Origin: an uncultured Clostridia bacterium
Lineage (GTDB): Bacteria > Bacillota > Clostridia > Christensenellales > Borkfalkiaceae
Assembly (NCBI GenBank): GCA_944369635.1
Contig: CALVXL010000052.1
Coordinates: forward strand, 1 to 11,028
Length of the DNA: 11,028 nucleotides
Direction: 5' to 3'
Shown here: positions 1 through 6,437 of the stretch, in pieces
Layout: the number at the start of each line of letters is the position of its first letter
Numbering within the stretch: the stretch's first letter is position 1
The notes under the pieces: generated by a model
What the model saw: the letters and a program-made list of their open reading frames with translations, nothing else
Database searches by the model: none
What the model was told of the DNA's origin: nothing
Program-made: the position numbers and the translations under genes

Positions 1-108
1 CTTGCCGCGGTGTCGCTTACCTATCCGCTCTATGTGCGTATGATGAAAAACCGCAAGAAAAAATACGGGCAGAAGATTTTACAGCTGAGCGATGAAATTT
101 TGGAATAA
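1..108 (+). CDS. C-terminal fragment of an unidentified, probably membrane protein
   Basis: An open frame runs in from the left edge and stops at TAA 106-108, giving 35 residues. The first part is hydrophobic (LAAVSLTYPLYV), followed by a basic stretch (RMMKNRKKKYGQK) and an amphipathic end (ILQLSDEILE). That is the usual look of the last transmembrane segment of an inner-membrane protein followed by a short positive cytoplasmic tail. I do not recognise the family from this fragment. A good intrinsic terminator follows about 60 nt downstream, which supports this being the true end of a real gene. It converges on the rnf operon, so it is not part of it. Confidence 0.6.
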   Translation, partial: LAAVSLTYPLYVRMMKNRKKKYGQKILQLSDEILE

Positions 109-169
109 ACTCAATTCTGTAACGATAAACAAAGGTTATACTTATCAAAAACCCTTAAATTAAATGAAA

Positions 170-209
170 ACTCCCGCAGCCTGTATAGGACTGTGGGAGT
201 GATTTTTTT
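170..209 (+). terminator. Intrinsic terminator between convergent genes
   Basis: The arms ACTCCCGCAG (170-179) and CTGTGGGAGT (191-200) pair over 10 bp with one G-U. The loop can add three more pairs (CCT with AGG) around GTAT, with one bulged A. A run of seven T (203-209) follows on the + strand, so this is a strong terminator for the gene ending at 108. Read from the minus strand the same hairpin is followed by only four T (TTTTCATTT), so it may also stop the rnf transcript that ends at 230, less efficiently. Confidence 0.85.
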
Positions 210-229
210 AAGCAGAAACCTTTCTTTTA

Positions 230-1045
230 TCAAAGTTCCTTAATGGTCTTTCTGGGGCATTTAGCCACGCAGGTCAGACAGCCCGTGCATTTGGAATAAT
301 CGATGACGGGGTGATTGTTGACCATGGTGATTGCCTTTTCGGGGCAGTTCTTCGCGCACAGTCCGCAACCGATGCAACCGACTTCGCAAACGCTCATCGT
401 TTCCTTGCCGCGGCAGGGGGTGGAGCAAGCCACGTATACCTTTGCGCGTTTCGGAATCATTTTGATGATCTTTTTCGGGCAGGTTTTCACGCACAGGCCG
501 CAAGCTTCGCAAAGCGCCTTGTCTACGATGGAAACGCCGTCTTTCACTTCGATGGCGTGATAGGGGCATATCTCTTCGCAAGTGCCTTCGCCCATACAGC
601 CGTAAGCGCATTTTTTCTTGCCGCCGAGATACATCGCCTCCGCAAGACAACCTTTGTTTCCGACATAGGTGTATTTATTTTTGCTTTTCATACCGCCCGC
701 GCAGGCGACTACCGCGTAAACGGGTTCGCTTGCGGCGAATTCCACGCCGAGGATTTTAGCGATCTCGGCTTTGTTTTCGTTGGAGGTCGGTCCGCAGGAA
801 GTGATTTCCGCTTTGCCTTCGGCAAGCGCTTTTGCAAAGCCTTCGCACCCCGCGTAACCGCAGCCGCCGCAGTTCGCGCCCGCGAGTTTTTCGGTGATAG
901 CCGCAACCTTTTCGTCGGTTTCTACCGCGCAGAATTTTGATACGATTATAATGAGCACCGCAAACACCACGGAAAGCCCCGCGGCAATGCCGATGACGAT
1001 GCCTACTTTATCCCATTGTACCGAAGCGAGTAAATTCAATAACAT
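230..1045 (-). CDS. rnfB: RnfB, iron-sulfur subunit of the Rnf ferredoxin:NAD+ oxidoreductase
   Basis: This 271-residue protein is the subunit thought to accept electrons from ferredoxin at the cytoplasmic face of Rnf. It has one N-terminal membrane anchor (about 12-37). A [4Fe-4S] domain follows with the RnfB signature (C59, C62, C67, C84, in ANCGGCGYAGCEGFAKA). Ferredoxin-type sets then follow: C146/C150/C156/C160, C179/C182/C185/C189, C224/C227/C230/C234 and C253/C256/C259/C263. Further cysteines (C207, C211, C220) lie between. There are 26 cysteines in total, as in the long clostridial RnfB type rather than the shorter proteobacterial one. It is the last gene of the operon. ATG 1045 lies 13 nt after the rnfA stop behind a good AAAGGAGG site. 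Confidence 0.96.
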   Translation of the reverse strand: MLLNLLASVQWDKVGIVIGIAAGLSVVFAVLIIIVSKFCAVETDEKVAAITEKLAGANCGGCGYAGCEGFAKALAEGKAEITSCGPTSNENKAEIAKILGVEFAASEPVYAVVACAGGMKSKNKYTYVGNKGCLAEAMYLGGKKKCAYGCMGEGTCEEICPYHAIEVKDGVSIVDKALCEACGLCVKTCPKKIIKMIPKRAKVYVACSTPCRGKETMSVCEVGCIGCGLCAKNCPEKAITMVNNHPVIDYSKCTGCLTCVAKCPRKTIKEL

Positions 1046-1058
1046 TTTTCCGCCTCCT

Positions 1059-1661
1059 TTAAATCAAAGAAAATACGTAGAACGCCATAGCCATAAAGCA
1101 GGCGGTGATCATCGCAATGGGGAAACCTTTCAGGTGTTTGTTGATGGGCAGCGCGGCAATTTTTTCGCGCAGACCGCTCATGACGACGATCGCCAGCGTG
1201 AATCCCAGTCCCGCAAAGAATCCGTACAGCACCGCAATGCCCATGTTCATGGACGCGATGCCGAGCAAGGACATCATCTGCGCGCTGTCGATGACGAGTT
1301 CCGCAACGCCCAGAACGGCGCAGTTGGTAGTAATGAGTGGCAGGTAAATGCCCATCGCCTTATACAGGGTGGGGGAGAATTTTTTCAATACCATTTCGAT
1401 CATCTGCACCAACGCCGCAATGACGAAGATGAAAACGATGATTTCCAGGTATTCGAGTTTCAGGGGAACTAACAAATACGTGTAGATGGGGTAAGTGATG
1501 AGGCAGGTGATGGTCATAACGAAGGTAACCGCCACGCCCATGCCGAAAGCGTTCGACGTGCTTTTGGAAACGCCGAGGAAAGGGCAGATACCCAAAAACT
1601 GCACGACGACGAAGTTATTTACAAAAACTGCGGCGACGATAACGGAAAGAAACGCACCCAT
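1059..1661 (-). CDS. rnfA: RnfA, membrane subunit of the Rnf complex
   Basis: A 200-residue, very hydrophobic protein with about six membrane segments, the usual RnfA/NqrE length. It pairs with RnfE in the membrane core with inverted topology. In known Rnf/Nqr structures the pair holds a [2Fe-2S] centre within the membrane that carries electrons across it. The expected cysteines are present: C26 in FLGICPFLG and C114 in TTNCAVLG. ATG 1661 directly abuts the rnfE stop (TAA 1662-1664), with the AGGAGG site inside the end of rnfE, so translation is probably coupled. Confidence 0.96.
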   Translation of the reverse strand: MGAFLSVIVAAVFVNNFVVVQFLGICPFLGVSKSTSNAFGMGVAVTFVMTITCLITYPIYTYLLVPLKLEYLEIIVFIFVIAALVQMIEMVLKKFSPTLYKAMGIYLPLITTNCAVLGVAELVIDSAQMMSLLGIASMNMGIAVLYGFFAGLGFTLAIVVMSGLREKIAALPINKHLKGFPIAMITACFMAMAFYVFSLI

Positions 1662-2315
1662 TTAATTTTCCTCCTTTGCCGCTTCGGGCAGTCTGCTCAG
1701 CTTAAAAGATTTGATTTTTTTGCGTTTATGAAGCAGATAGGAAACAAAACCGAATACCGCGATAAACGTGCCGTAGGTGAAGAACGCGCCCGCGCTCTTT
1801 GCAAAGAATTCGATTTTGAAGTCCCAAAGATGAACGCCGAATATCGAGCCCGCGCCGAGTATTTCGCGGGACGCGCCCATGATCGTCAGCGCCAGCGTAA
1901 AGCCGATGCCCATAAATAAACCGTCCGCCGCGGAAGCGAGCACGCCGTTTTTGCTTGCAAAGCTTTCCGCGCGCGCCAGAATGATGCAGTTGACGACGAT
2001 GAGCGGCAGATACAGTCCCAGGCTTTCGTAAATCGTCGGCAAAAACTTATCGAGCACCAGTCTTACGATGGTAACGAACGTCGCGATGATGAGCACGAAC
2101 GCGGGAATACGCACTTTGTCGGGAATGACGTTTCTCAAAAGAGAAACAAAAACGTTGGAACAGATCAGAACGAAGGTGACCGCCGCGCCCATGCCGATGC
2201 CGTTCATCGCCAGCGTAGTGAGCGCCAGCGTGGGGCAGGTGCCGAGCACGAGTTTGAGCGTCGGGTTAGAAGTGATTACGCCGTCCATGGCGATTTTTTT
2301 GAAGTTTGTTTTCAT
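1662..2315 (-). CDS. rnfE: RnfE, membrane subunit of the Rnf complex
   Basis: A 217-residue integral membrane protein, homologous to RnfA and NqrD, with about six hydrophobic segments. It supplies the other half of the intramembrane iron-sulfur site with C27 (VLGTCPTLALTT) and C110 (VVNCIILARAES). The two half-motifs match the same positions in RnfA, as expected for paralogous partner subunits. The C-terminal tail is basic (HKRKKIKSFK) and probably cytoplasmic. ATG 2315 follows the rnfG stop after one nucleotide, with a GGGAGG site 9 nt upstream inside rnfG. Confidence 0.96.
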   Translation of the reverse strand: MKTNFKKIAMDGVITSNPTLKLVLGTCPTLALTTLAMNGIGMGAAVTFVLICSNVFVSLLRNVIPDKVRIPAFVLIIATFVTIVRLVLDKFLPTIYESLGLYLPLIVVNCIILARAESFASKNGVLASAADGLFMGIGFTLALTIMGASREILGAGSIFGVHLWDFKIEFFAKSAGAFFTYGTFIAVFGFVSYLLHKRKKIKSFKLSRLPEAAKEEN

Positions 2316-2316
2316 A

Positions 2317-2919
2317 TCAGACAGCCTCCCCCCAGAGATAGAGCAGAACGGTATTCACGGCATTGTTCATGGCGTTGGACGACATCGTCGCGCCCGAAAC
2401 GACGTTCTGCACGGAAGTGTCGCTCGCCGCGGTGGAGAAAAGCTTTCCGCTTTCCAGCTCTTCCGTCGTGAGCGAAGTATATTTATTGAAGAACGACGAG
2501 TTGAATGAGGACATAAGCGTCTGTTTTTCGTAGCTGTCCACGGCAACGTTTTCGAGCGAGGCGGGTTTGTCGTTTTCGTATTTCACAAGGACCCACAGCG
2601 TAACCGTGCCGTCTTTATAGCCGTTTTTGCCCGTGCTTCCGAACAATTCGTAATATACGCCGTCGTCGGTGAAGCAGTAAGCTTTTTCAATAGTTCCCGC
2701 TTCGCAGGAAAAGCCGGTCTCGCCTTCGCCGAAGCCCTGTAAGGTCTCAGCCTGTACTTCTTTACCGTATACTTTTGCAACCGCGCGGTTGAGCCGTTCC
2801 GCATCGCTGACGAACAGAACGTCGTTCAATATCGCAAGGAGTCCGCACATCACAACCGTGATGACGAAGAGAACGATTACGCAACGGAAACCTTCCGTTT
2901 TGAAAAATTTCGTTTTCAT
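2317..2919 (-). CDS. rnfG: RnfG, flavinylated extracytoplasmic subunit of Rnf (divergent)
   Basis: A 200-residue protein with an N-terminal membrane anchor (about 12-34) and an extracytoplasmic FMN-binding domain. The covalent flavinylation motif is clear near the C-terminus: VVSGATMSS, with T178 the expected FMN acceptor modified by ApbE. The middle is unusual. RnfG/NqrC proteins normally carry an ETPGLG-type motif before the SGAT motif, but here the corresponding region (about 128-150) reads DSYEKQTLMSSFNSSFFNKY. The assignment therefore rests on position in the operon, length, anchor and SGAT motif. ATG 2919 directly abuts the rnfD stop (zero gap), with AGGAGG in the end of rnfD. Confidence 0.9.
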   Translation of the reverse strand: MKTKFFKTEGFRCVIVLFVITVVMCGLLAILNDVLFVSDAERLNRAVAKVYGKEVQAETLQGFGEGETGFSCEAGTIEKAYCFTDDGVYYELFGSTGKNGYKDGTVTLWVLVKYENDKPASLENVAVDSYEKQTLMSSFNSSFFNKYTSLTTEELESGKLFSTAASDTSVQNVVSGATMSSNAMNNAVNTVLLYLWGEAV

Positions 2920-3897
2920 TTATTTCGCCTCCTTGACTTTTTTCTCGCGCTTAAAACCGAACGGTCGATTGATAATAAACTTGTCGATCAGGGGGACGAA
3001 CAAATTCATCAAAAGGATTGCAAACGAAACGATTTCTATGCCCGTCGCCTGTCTTAAAACTGCGGTGATCACGCCGAGTACGACGAAGTACAGCACGTTA
3101 CCCCAGGTTGTGTTCGGGGTGGTGGTGTAATCGGTCGCCATAAAGATCGCGCCTAAAATCAGTCCGCCGCTTAAAACGGAGGGGAGAAAATAATGGAAAT
3201 CGAATTTGTTGAGCGCAACGCTCATCAGACCGGTTACCGCTATGTAGATGAGCGGCCATTTGAAATCGATTATGCCGCGGATCACCAGATAAATACCGCC
3301 GACGAGGAGCGCTATTTTACACGTTTCGCCGATACAGCCCTGTACGTTTCCCAAAAACAGACTTAATAGATCGGGCATCGTGCCGTCCTTCAAAAGCGCG
3401 GTCAGGGAAGTGGCCCCGGATACGACGGAGGACGAGGCGAAATTCGGTATAACCCAGCCGCTCGTCATGATCGTGCCGAAGGAGAGAAAGGCGAAAATTC
3501 TGCCCGTGATCGCGGGATTCACAAGATTTTTGCCCGTGCCGCCGAAAAGCATTTTCACGACGACGATCGCGAAGATCGCGGAAAGCACCGGGACGTACCA
3601 AGGAACCTGAGAACCGAGGCACATCGCCAAAAGCAACCCCGTCACCAGCGAGGAAAAGTCGAATTCTTTCAAAATTCGGGGGAAAGGCTGTTTCATGACG
3701 AGTCGGTAAACGATTTCCGCCGCGCATGCGCTGAAAGCGGAAAGCGCTATGATCATCAGCGCGCGCCAGCCGAAGAATACGCATCCCATAATGCAGGCGG
3801 GCAGGAGGGCGATACAGACGTTGAGCATGATCTCCCGCGTCGTGCGTCTGCCCTTTACGTGCGGGGAATTGGAATAAAATTTCAGTTGTTCTTCCAT
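2920..3897 (-). CDS. rnfD: RnfD, membrane flavoprotein subunit of Rnf
   Basis: A 325-residue integral membrane protein of the RnfD/NqrB family with about eight to ten hydrophobic segments. It starts with the typical cytoplasmic SPHVK segment (11-15). It carries GGTGKNLVNPA (119-129), and the FMN attachment motif SGAT at 160-163, with T163 the likely acceptor. FDFSSLVTGLLLA (79-91) is also characteristic of the family. RnfD is part of the cation-translocating membrane core and passes electrons between the intramembrane iron-sulfur site, RnfG and RnfC. ATG 3897 lies 10 nt after the rnfC stop. The AGGAG site (3905-3909) overlaps that stop, so the two genes are likely coupled. Confidence 0.96.
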   Translation of the reverse strand: MEEQLKFYSNSPHVKGRRTTREIMLNVCIALLPACIMGCVFFGWRALMIIALSAFSACAAEIVYRLVMKQPFPRILKEFDFSSLVTGLLLAMCLGSQVPWYVPVLSAIFAIVVVKMLFGGTGKNLVNPAITGRIFAFLSFGTIMTSGWVIPNFASSSVVSGATSLTALLKDGTMPDLLSLFLGNVQGCIGETCKIALLVGGIYLVIRGIIDFKWPLIYIAVTGLMSVALNKFDFHYFLPSVLSGGLILGAIFMATDYTTTPNTTWGNVLYFVVLGVITAVLRQATGIEIVSFAILLMNLFVPLIDKFIINRPFGFKREKKVKEAK

Positions 3898-3907
3898 AAC
3901 TCGGCTC

Positions 3908-5194
3908 CTATTTCTTCTCTTTGAGTTTCGCTTTGCAGAACGCTATGCTCTGTACAAGCGGACGCCGCGCGGGGCAGTTGTAAGCGCAGGTGCCGCATTC
4001 GATACAGTTCATCGCGCCGTACTTTTTGGCTTTTTCGTAATCGCCCGCAAGGGTATAAAGCTCGATATACATCGGCATCAAGCGCATGGGGCAGTTTTTC
4101 GCGCACGCGCCGCAGTTGATGCAGTTGCTCGGCTCTTCTAAGTTGGCTTCTTTGTTCGTTAAAAACAGAAGTCCCGAATCGGTTTTGCGCACATATTGGT
4201 TGAGGTCGATCAGGTTTTTACCCATCATCGGGCCGCCCGCAATATACTTGACCACGTTTTCCTTTTCGCCGCCGCAGTATGCAGCAATGTCGGTAAAGGG
4301 CGTGCCGATGGCGACTTTCAGGTTTTTCGCTTCGCTAATGCCGTCGCCGCTCACCGTCATCACGATTTCAGTCAGCGGCTTGTTGAGCTCCACCGCTTCG
4401 TAAGAAGCGAACAGCGTCTTGATATTCTGTACGCATACCCCCACGTCGAAAGGCATTTTGCCCGTGGGTACTTTTCTTCCCGTGCAGCAGTAAATGAGTT
4501 GTTTTTCACTGCCCATGGGGTACTGCTTTTGCAAGGCGACGACGTTCATTCCGCGTTCGGAAAAAAGTTCTATCGCTTCGGGCTTGTTCTTTTCGATGCC
4601 GACGATTCCGTTTTTCACGTTGAGCGCCGCGGCGAGGTAGTTGATACCTTTCACGATTTCGTCGGGATGTTCCAACATCAGCCGATAGTCGCAGTTGAGA
4701 TAAGGTTCGCATTCCGCCCCGTTCACGATCAGCGTGTCGAGGGGATTTTTCGGCGTAAGCTTGACCGCAGTGGGGAAGCCCGCTCCGCCGAGTCCTACGA
4801 TACCCGCTTCGCGCACGCGTCCGATAATCGTCGCGTCCTCAAAATTTTCAAGATTGGGGAAGCGGTATTCTTCCGTGCGGTAATCGTTTTTGATGACGAT
4901 ATACTTCTGTCTGAGTCCCATCGGATTGACGATCTCTTCGATGCCCGTTACCTTGCCGCACACGCTGGAAAAGACGTTGGCGGAGATGGCTCCCGTCGCT
5001 TCCGCGATCATCTGCCCCTTTATAACGTCGTCGCCGACGTTGACTATGGGGTTTGCGGGCGCGCCGATATGCTGTGAAACGCTGATTTTCACAATTTCGG
5101 GCGCGGGCATGGTTTCGATCGGCTTTTCGCGGCAAAGTTCCTTGCGGTCCTTCACATGTACGCCGTACCGATATTTTTTGCCTTTGATGATCAA
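3908..5194 (-). CDS. rnfC: RnfC, NAD(H)/FMN-binding subunit of Rnf (TTG start)
   Basis: I choose a TTG start at 5194, giving 428 residues. It lies 9 nt behind a perfect AGGAGG, and the protein then begins MIIKGKKYRYGVHVKD, matching the usual RnfC start before QHIGAPA (41-47). The reading frame stays open upstream to 5380, but those 62 residues are arginine- and serine-rich, overlap the preceding gene and do not look like RnfC. The NADH/FMN-binding region shows GLGGAGFPTAVKL (134-146) and NGAECEPY (158-165). Two [4Fe-4S] sets sit near the C-terminus: C358/C361/C364/C368 and C397/C400/C403/C407. RnfC is the cytoplasmic subunit that reduces NAD+ with electrons from ferredoxin, or runs in reverse. 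The tail ends in a short lysine-rich segment. Confidence 0.95.
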   Translation of the reverse strand: MIIKGKKYRYGVHVKDRKELCREKPIETMPAPEIVKISVSQHIGAPANPIVNVGDDVIKGQMIAEATGAISANVFSSVCGKVTGIEEIVNPMGLRQKYIVIKNDYRTEEYRFPNLENFEDATIIGRVREAGIVGLGGAGFPTAVKLTPKNPLDTLIVNGAECEPYLNCDYRLMLEHPDEIVKGINYLAAALNVKNGIVGIEKNKPEAIELFSERGMNVVALQKQYPMGSEKQLIYCCTGRKVPTGKMPFDVGVCVQNIKTLFASYEAVELNKPLTEIVMTVSGDGISEAKNLKVAIGTPFTDIAAYCGGEKENVVKYIAGGPMMGKNLIDLNQYVRKTDSGLLFLTNKEANLEEPSNCINCGACAKNCPMRLMPMYIELYTLAGDYEKAKKYGAMNCIECGTCAYNCPARRPLVQSIAFCKAKLKEKK

Positions 5195-5203
5195 GATATA
5201 TAA

Positions 5204-5209
5204 CCTCCT
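5204..5209 (-). promoter_or_regulatory. Ribosome binding site that fixes the rnfC TTG start
   Basis: On the minus strand AGGAGG is followed by a 9-nt spacer and TTG at 5194. No comparable site precedes any ATG or GTG further upstream in this frame, so the site decides in favour of the short 428-residue RnfC. Confidence 0.85.
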
Positions 5210-5241
5210 GTTACTGTTTGTATGAAGAGCGGAAAACCGCT

Positions 5242-5754
5242 TCAACGCGAAAAATACTTTGCCGGCAGAATCTTTAACGAGCTCCAGCACGTAAGTCCGA
5301 CGATCACTCCCGCAAGCGCGCCGGTTACGGCGAGATAGGGAAGATAGGTCAGCGCTTCGGGCGTCTGGGTTACTAAGCAAAACACCAGATTCTGCACAAG
5401 GTTATGGATGACCGCCGCAACCACGCTGATTGCGACGAGCGACGTTTTGGGAAACAGCAATTTAAACAGTGCGTATTCCGCGCCGAGCGCCGCCAGCGAG
5501 GCGGGCAGGGAATACATGAGCGCGGAAAAATTCCCGCCGAACACGGCGCCGAGCAGACATTTGACCAAAACGGTGGCCAATCCGCTGCCTCCGCCATATA
5601 AAATCAGGGCGAGAAAGGTAAAAATATTGGAAAGCCCCATCTTTGCGCCGGGAATAAACAAGGGCGGAAACAGGCTTTCTATTATAAAGGATATGAGCGC
5701 GAGCGCGGCTAAAATCGCCGTGCCTGCGATTCGTTTTGCGTTGTTTTTTATCAT
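5242..5754 (-). CDS. Gx transporter / heptaprenyl diphosphate synthase component I family protein (EetB-like)
   Basis: A 170-residue hydrophobic protein with about five or six membrane segments. The family motif PGAKMGLSN is at 35-43 after the first segment (IAGTAILAALALISFIIESLF). It belongs to the family annotated Gx transporter or Hpre_diP_synt_I. That enzyme name is historical and I see no prenyltransferase aspartate motif. The Listeria EetB protein of flavin-based extracellular electron transfer is a member as far as I recall. I prefer ATG 5754. GTG 5760 is in frame and would give a 4-nt GTGA overlap with the upstream gene, but has no better ribosome site. It lies between the NusG-II gene and rnfC, 47 nt before the latter. 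Its molecular role is not firmly known. Confidence 0.85.
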   Translation of the reverse strand: MIKNNAKRIAGTAILAALALISFIIESLFPPLFIPGAKMGLSNIFTFLALILYGGGSGLATVLVKCLLGAVFGGNFSALMYSLPASLAALGAEYALFKLLFPKTSLVAISVVAAVIHNLVQNLVFCLVTQTPEALTYLPYLAVTGALAGVIVGLTCWSSLKILPAKYFSR

Positions 5755-5756
5755 GA

Positions 5757-6221
5757 TCACCCCGTTACGGGCTGACGAATGCCGTCGCCCACCGCCGTAA
5801 CCACAAGCTTATGCGGCACGCACACGATGACGTCTCCGCCGGAGCGCACGGCTTTCGTGTGTACGCAGTCTTTGCGGGAGGAACAATCCGCATCGATCAC
5901 GCGGGCGGTGCGTCTGCTCACGTCGATTTCGATCAGATTGAATCCGTTTTCCGCCGTAACTTTCACGCGGCAGAAATCGCCGTCTTTTTCTTCCGTTATC
6001 GCTTCGGAAGTAAGGGTGCTTTCCGAAAGAGAAAAGTCGTAAACGTAGATGAGTTCTCCGTTTAACGAAATTTCGATCTGCGAAACGGCTTTGTCTTTTC
6101 CGAAAGGATTATAGCATAAAAAAAGCACGAGGATCATGACTGAAACGGATATATATAAACACAAATCAAACTTTCTGAAAGGTTTTGAAGTTTTTATAAC
6201 ATCCGAGTCGATCCTCGCCAT
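5757..6221 (-). CDS. Membrane-anchored NusG domain II protein (EetA-like)
   Basis: This 154-residue protein has a short cytoplasmic start, one membrane segment (about 18-37, DLCLYISVSVMILVLFLCYN) and an extracytoplasmic beta-rich domain. It carries the hallmark of the NusG_II family (COG5341-like): VIDADCSSRKDCVHTKAV (108-125) followed by VIVCVPHKLVV (131-141), with conserved C113, C119 and C134. Despite the name it is not a transcription factor, since it lacks the NGN domain and is membrane-bound. Listeria EetA is of this type, to my recollection, and is paired with EetB as here. It is the promoter-proximal gene of the rnf transcription unit. ATG 6221 has only a weak site (GGGA, 6-nt spacer). 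Confidence 0.85.
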   Translation of the reverse strand: MARIDSDVIKTSKPFRKFDLCLYISVSVMILVLFLCYNPFGKDKAVSQIEISLNGELIYVYDFSLSESTLTSEAITEEKDGDFCRVKVTAENGFNLIEIDVSRRTARVIDADCSSRKDCVHTKAVRSGGDVIVCVPHKLVVTAVGDGIRQPVTG

Positions 6222-6222
6222 A

Positions 6223-6250
6223 CCGTTTCCCGAACGGAGAGCCCTCCGCT
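6223..6250 (-). promoter_or_regulatory. Possible mutually exclusive leader hairpins before the EetA-like gene
   Basis: In the leader RNA, AGCGGAG (6250-6244) can pair with CTCCGTT (6239-6233) over 7 bp with one G-U and a 4-nt loop. Alternatively CCGTT (6237-6233) can pair with AACGG (6227-6223), placing the weak GGGA ribosome site (6231-6228) in its loop. The two share bases 6233-6237 and cannot form together. Whether this controls translation is inference; the stems are short. Confidence 0.3.
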
Positions 6251-6283
6251 AAACAATTATATAATCTTTTAAATTACTTTTAT

Positions 6284-6312
6284 ATTATAACGAAAACGAA
6301 AAGCGGTGTCAA
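6284..6312 (-). promoter_or_regulatory. Consensus sigma-A promoter of the eetA/eetB-like and rnf operon
   Basis: Read on the minus strand, TTGACA (6312-6307), a 17-nt spacer and TATAAT (6289-6284) match the vegetative consensus at all twelve positions. Transcription should start near 6277, leaving a leader of about 56 nt before ATG 6221. Such a promoter predicts strong expression unless repressed, in keeping with Rnf as a central bioenergetic complex. No Rex-type or other known operator is evident over it. Confidence 0.88.
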
Positions 6313-6379
6313 GGCTAACGGAAAATATTTTGTCGAAAAAATAAATTTAAAAAATTGTAAAAAATTTTATATAAAATGC
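6313..6379. other. AT-rich, A-tract region between two divergent promoters
   Basis: The -35 boxes of the leftward (6307-6312) and rightward (6380-6385) promoters are separated by 67 bp that is almost all A and T. It holds six-A tracts at 6336-6341, 6349-6354 and 6359-6364, roughly one helical turn apart, a 10-bp palindrome AAAATATTTT (6322-6331), and a 14-bp palindrome next to the right promoter. Curved DNA or UP-element-like activity is plausible. No gene is seen in the 216 bp between the two start codons. Confidence 0.5.
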
Positions 6380-6398
6380 TTGACAAATTAATAAAATG
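6364..6398. promoter_or_regulatory. Candidate operator: palindrome plus 20-bp-spaced direct repeat
   Basis: ATTTTATATAAAAT (6364-6377) is a perfect 14-bp palindrome ending 2 bp before the -35 box. ATAAAATG occurs at 6371-6378, overlapping the palindrome, and again at 6391-6398 in the promoter spacer. The spacing is exactly 20 bp, about two helical turns. RHH proteins often bind short repeats at helical spacing over their own promoter, so these are candidate sites for the RHH protein encoded next. The high AT content makes chance repeats more likely, so this is tentative. Confidence 0.4.
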
Positions 6399-6407
6399 TG
6401 CTACAAT
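6380..6407 (+). promoter_or_regulatory. Sigma-A promoter of the RHH gene and clpB
   Basis: TTGACA (6380-6385), a 16-nt spacer and TACAAT (6402-6407) form a strong vegetative promoter, helped by an extended -10 (TGCTACAAT). Transcription should start near 6414, just before AGGAGG at 6421-6426 and ATG 6438. No CIRCE inverted repeat and no CtsR heptad repeat is visible around it. Confidence 0.83.
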
Positions 6408-6437
6408 AGTGGCAAAGAAAAGGAGGAAAATTCCGTT

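Noticed and set aside
311..940. Open frame of 209 codons on the + strand over rnfB
   Set aside because: RnfB has 26 cysteines in ordered clusters, so the minus strand is the coding one. The + frame shows no motif.
4196..5077. Long + strand open frame (293 codons) opposite rnfC
   Set aside because: It is antisense to a clear RnfC with intact motifs, rich in H, R and F as expected of a shadow frame, and has no ribosome site or promoter.
5195..5380. Sixty-two-residue N-terminal extension of RnfC
   Set aside because: It overlaps the end of the Gx-family gene, is arginine/serine rich, has no RnfC-like content and lacks a ribosome site. The TTG at 5194 has a perfect AGGAGG and a family-typical start.
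5242..5754. Heptaprenyl diphosphate synthase activity for the Gx-family protein
   Set aside because: The protein is integral to the membrane and lacks aspartate-rich prenyltransferase motifs; the name is inherited from an old annotation.
6240..6312. Rex (redox-sensing repressor) operator near the rnf promoter
   Set aside because: Only a loose TTGTTTA half is present near 6250; there is no matching inverted half at the right distance.
6313..6437. CIRCE or CtsR site before the RHH-clpB operon
   Set aside because: Neither the TTAGCACTC inverted repeat nor tandem GGTCAAA heptads were found on reading both strands.
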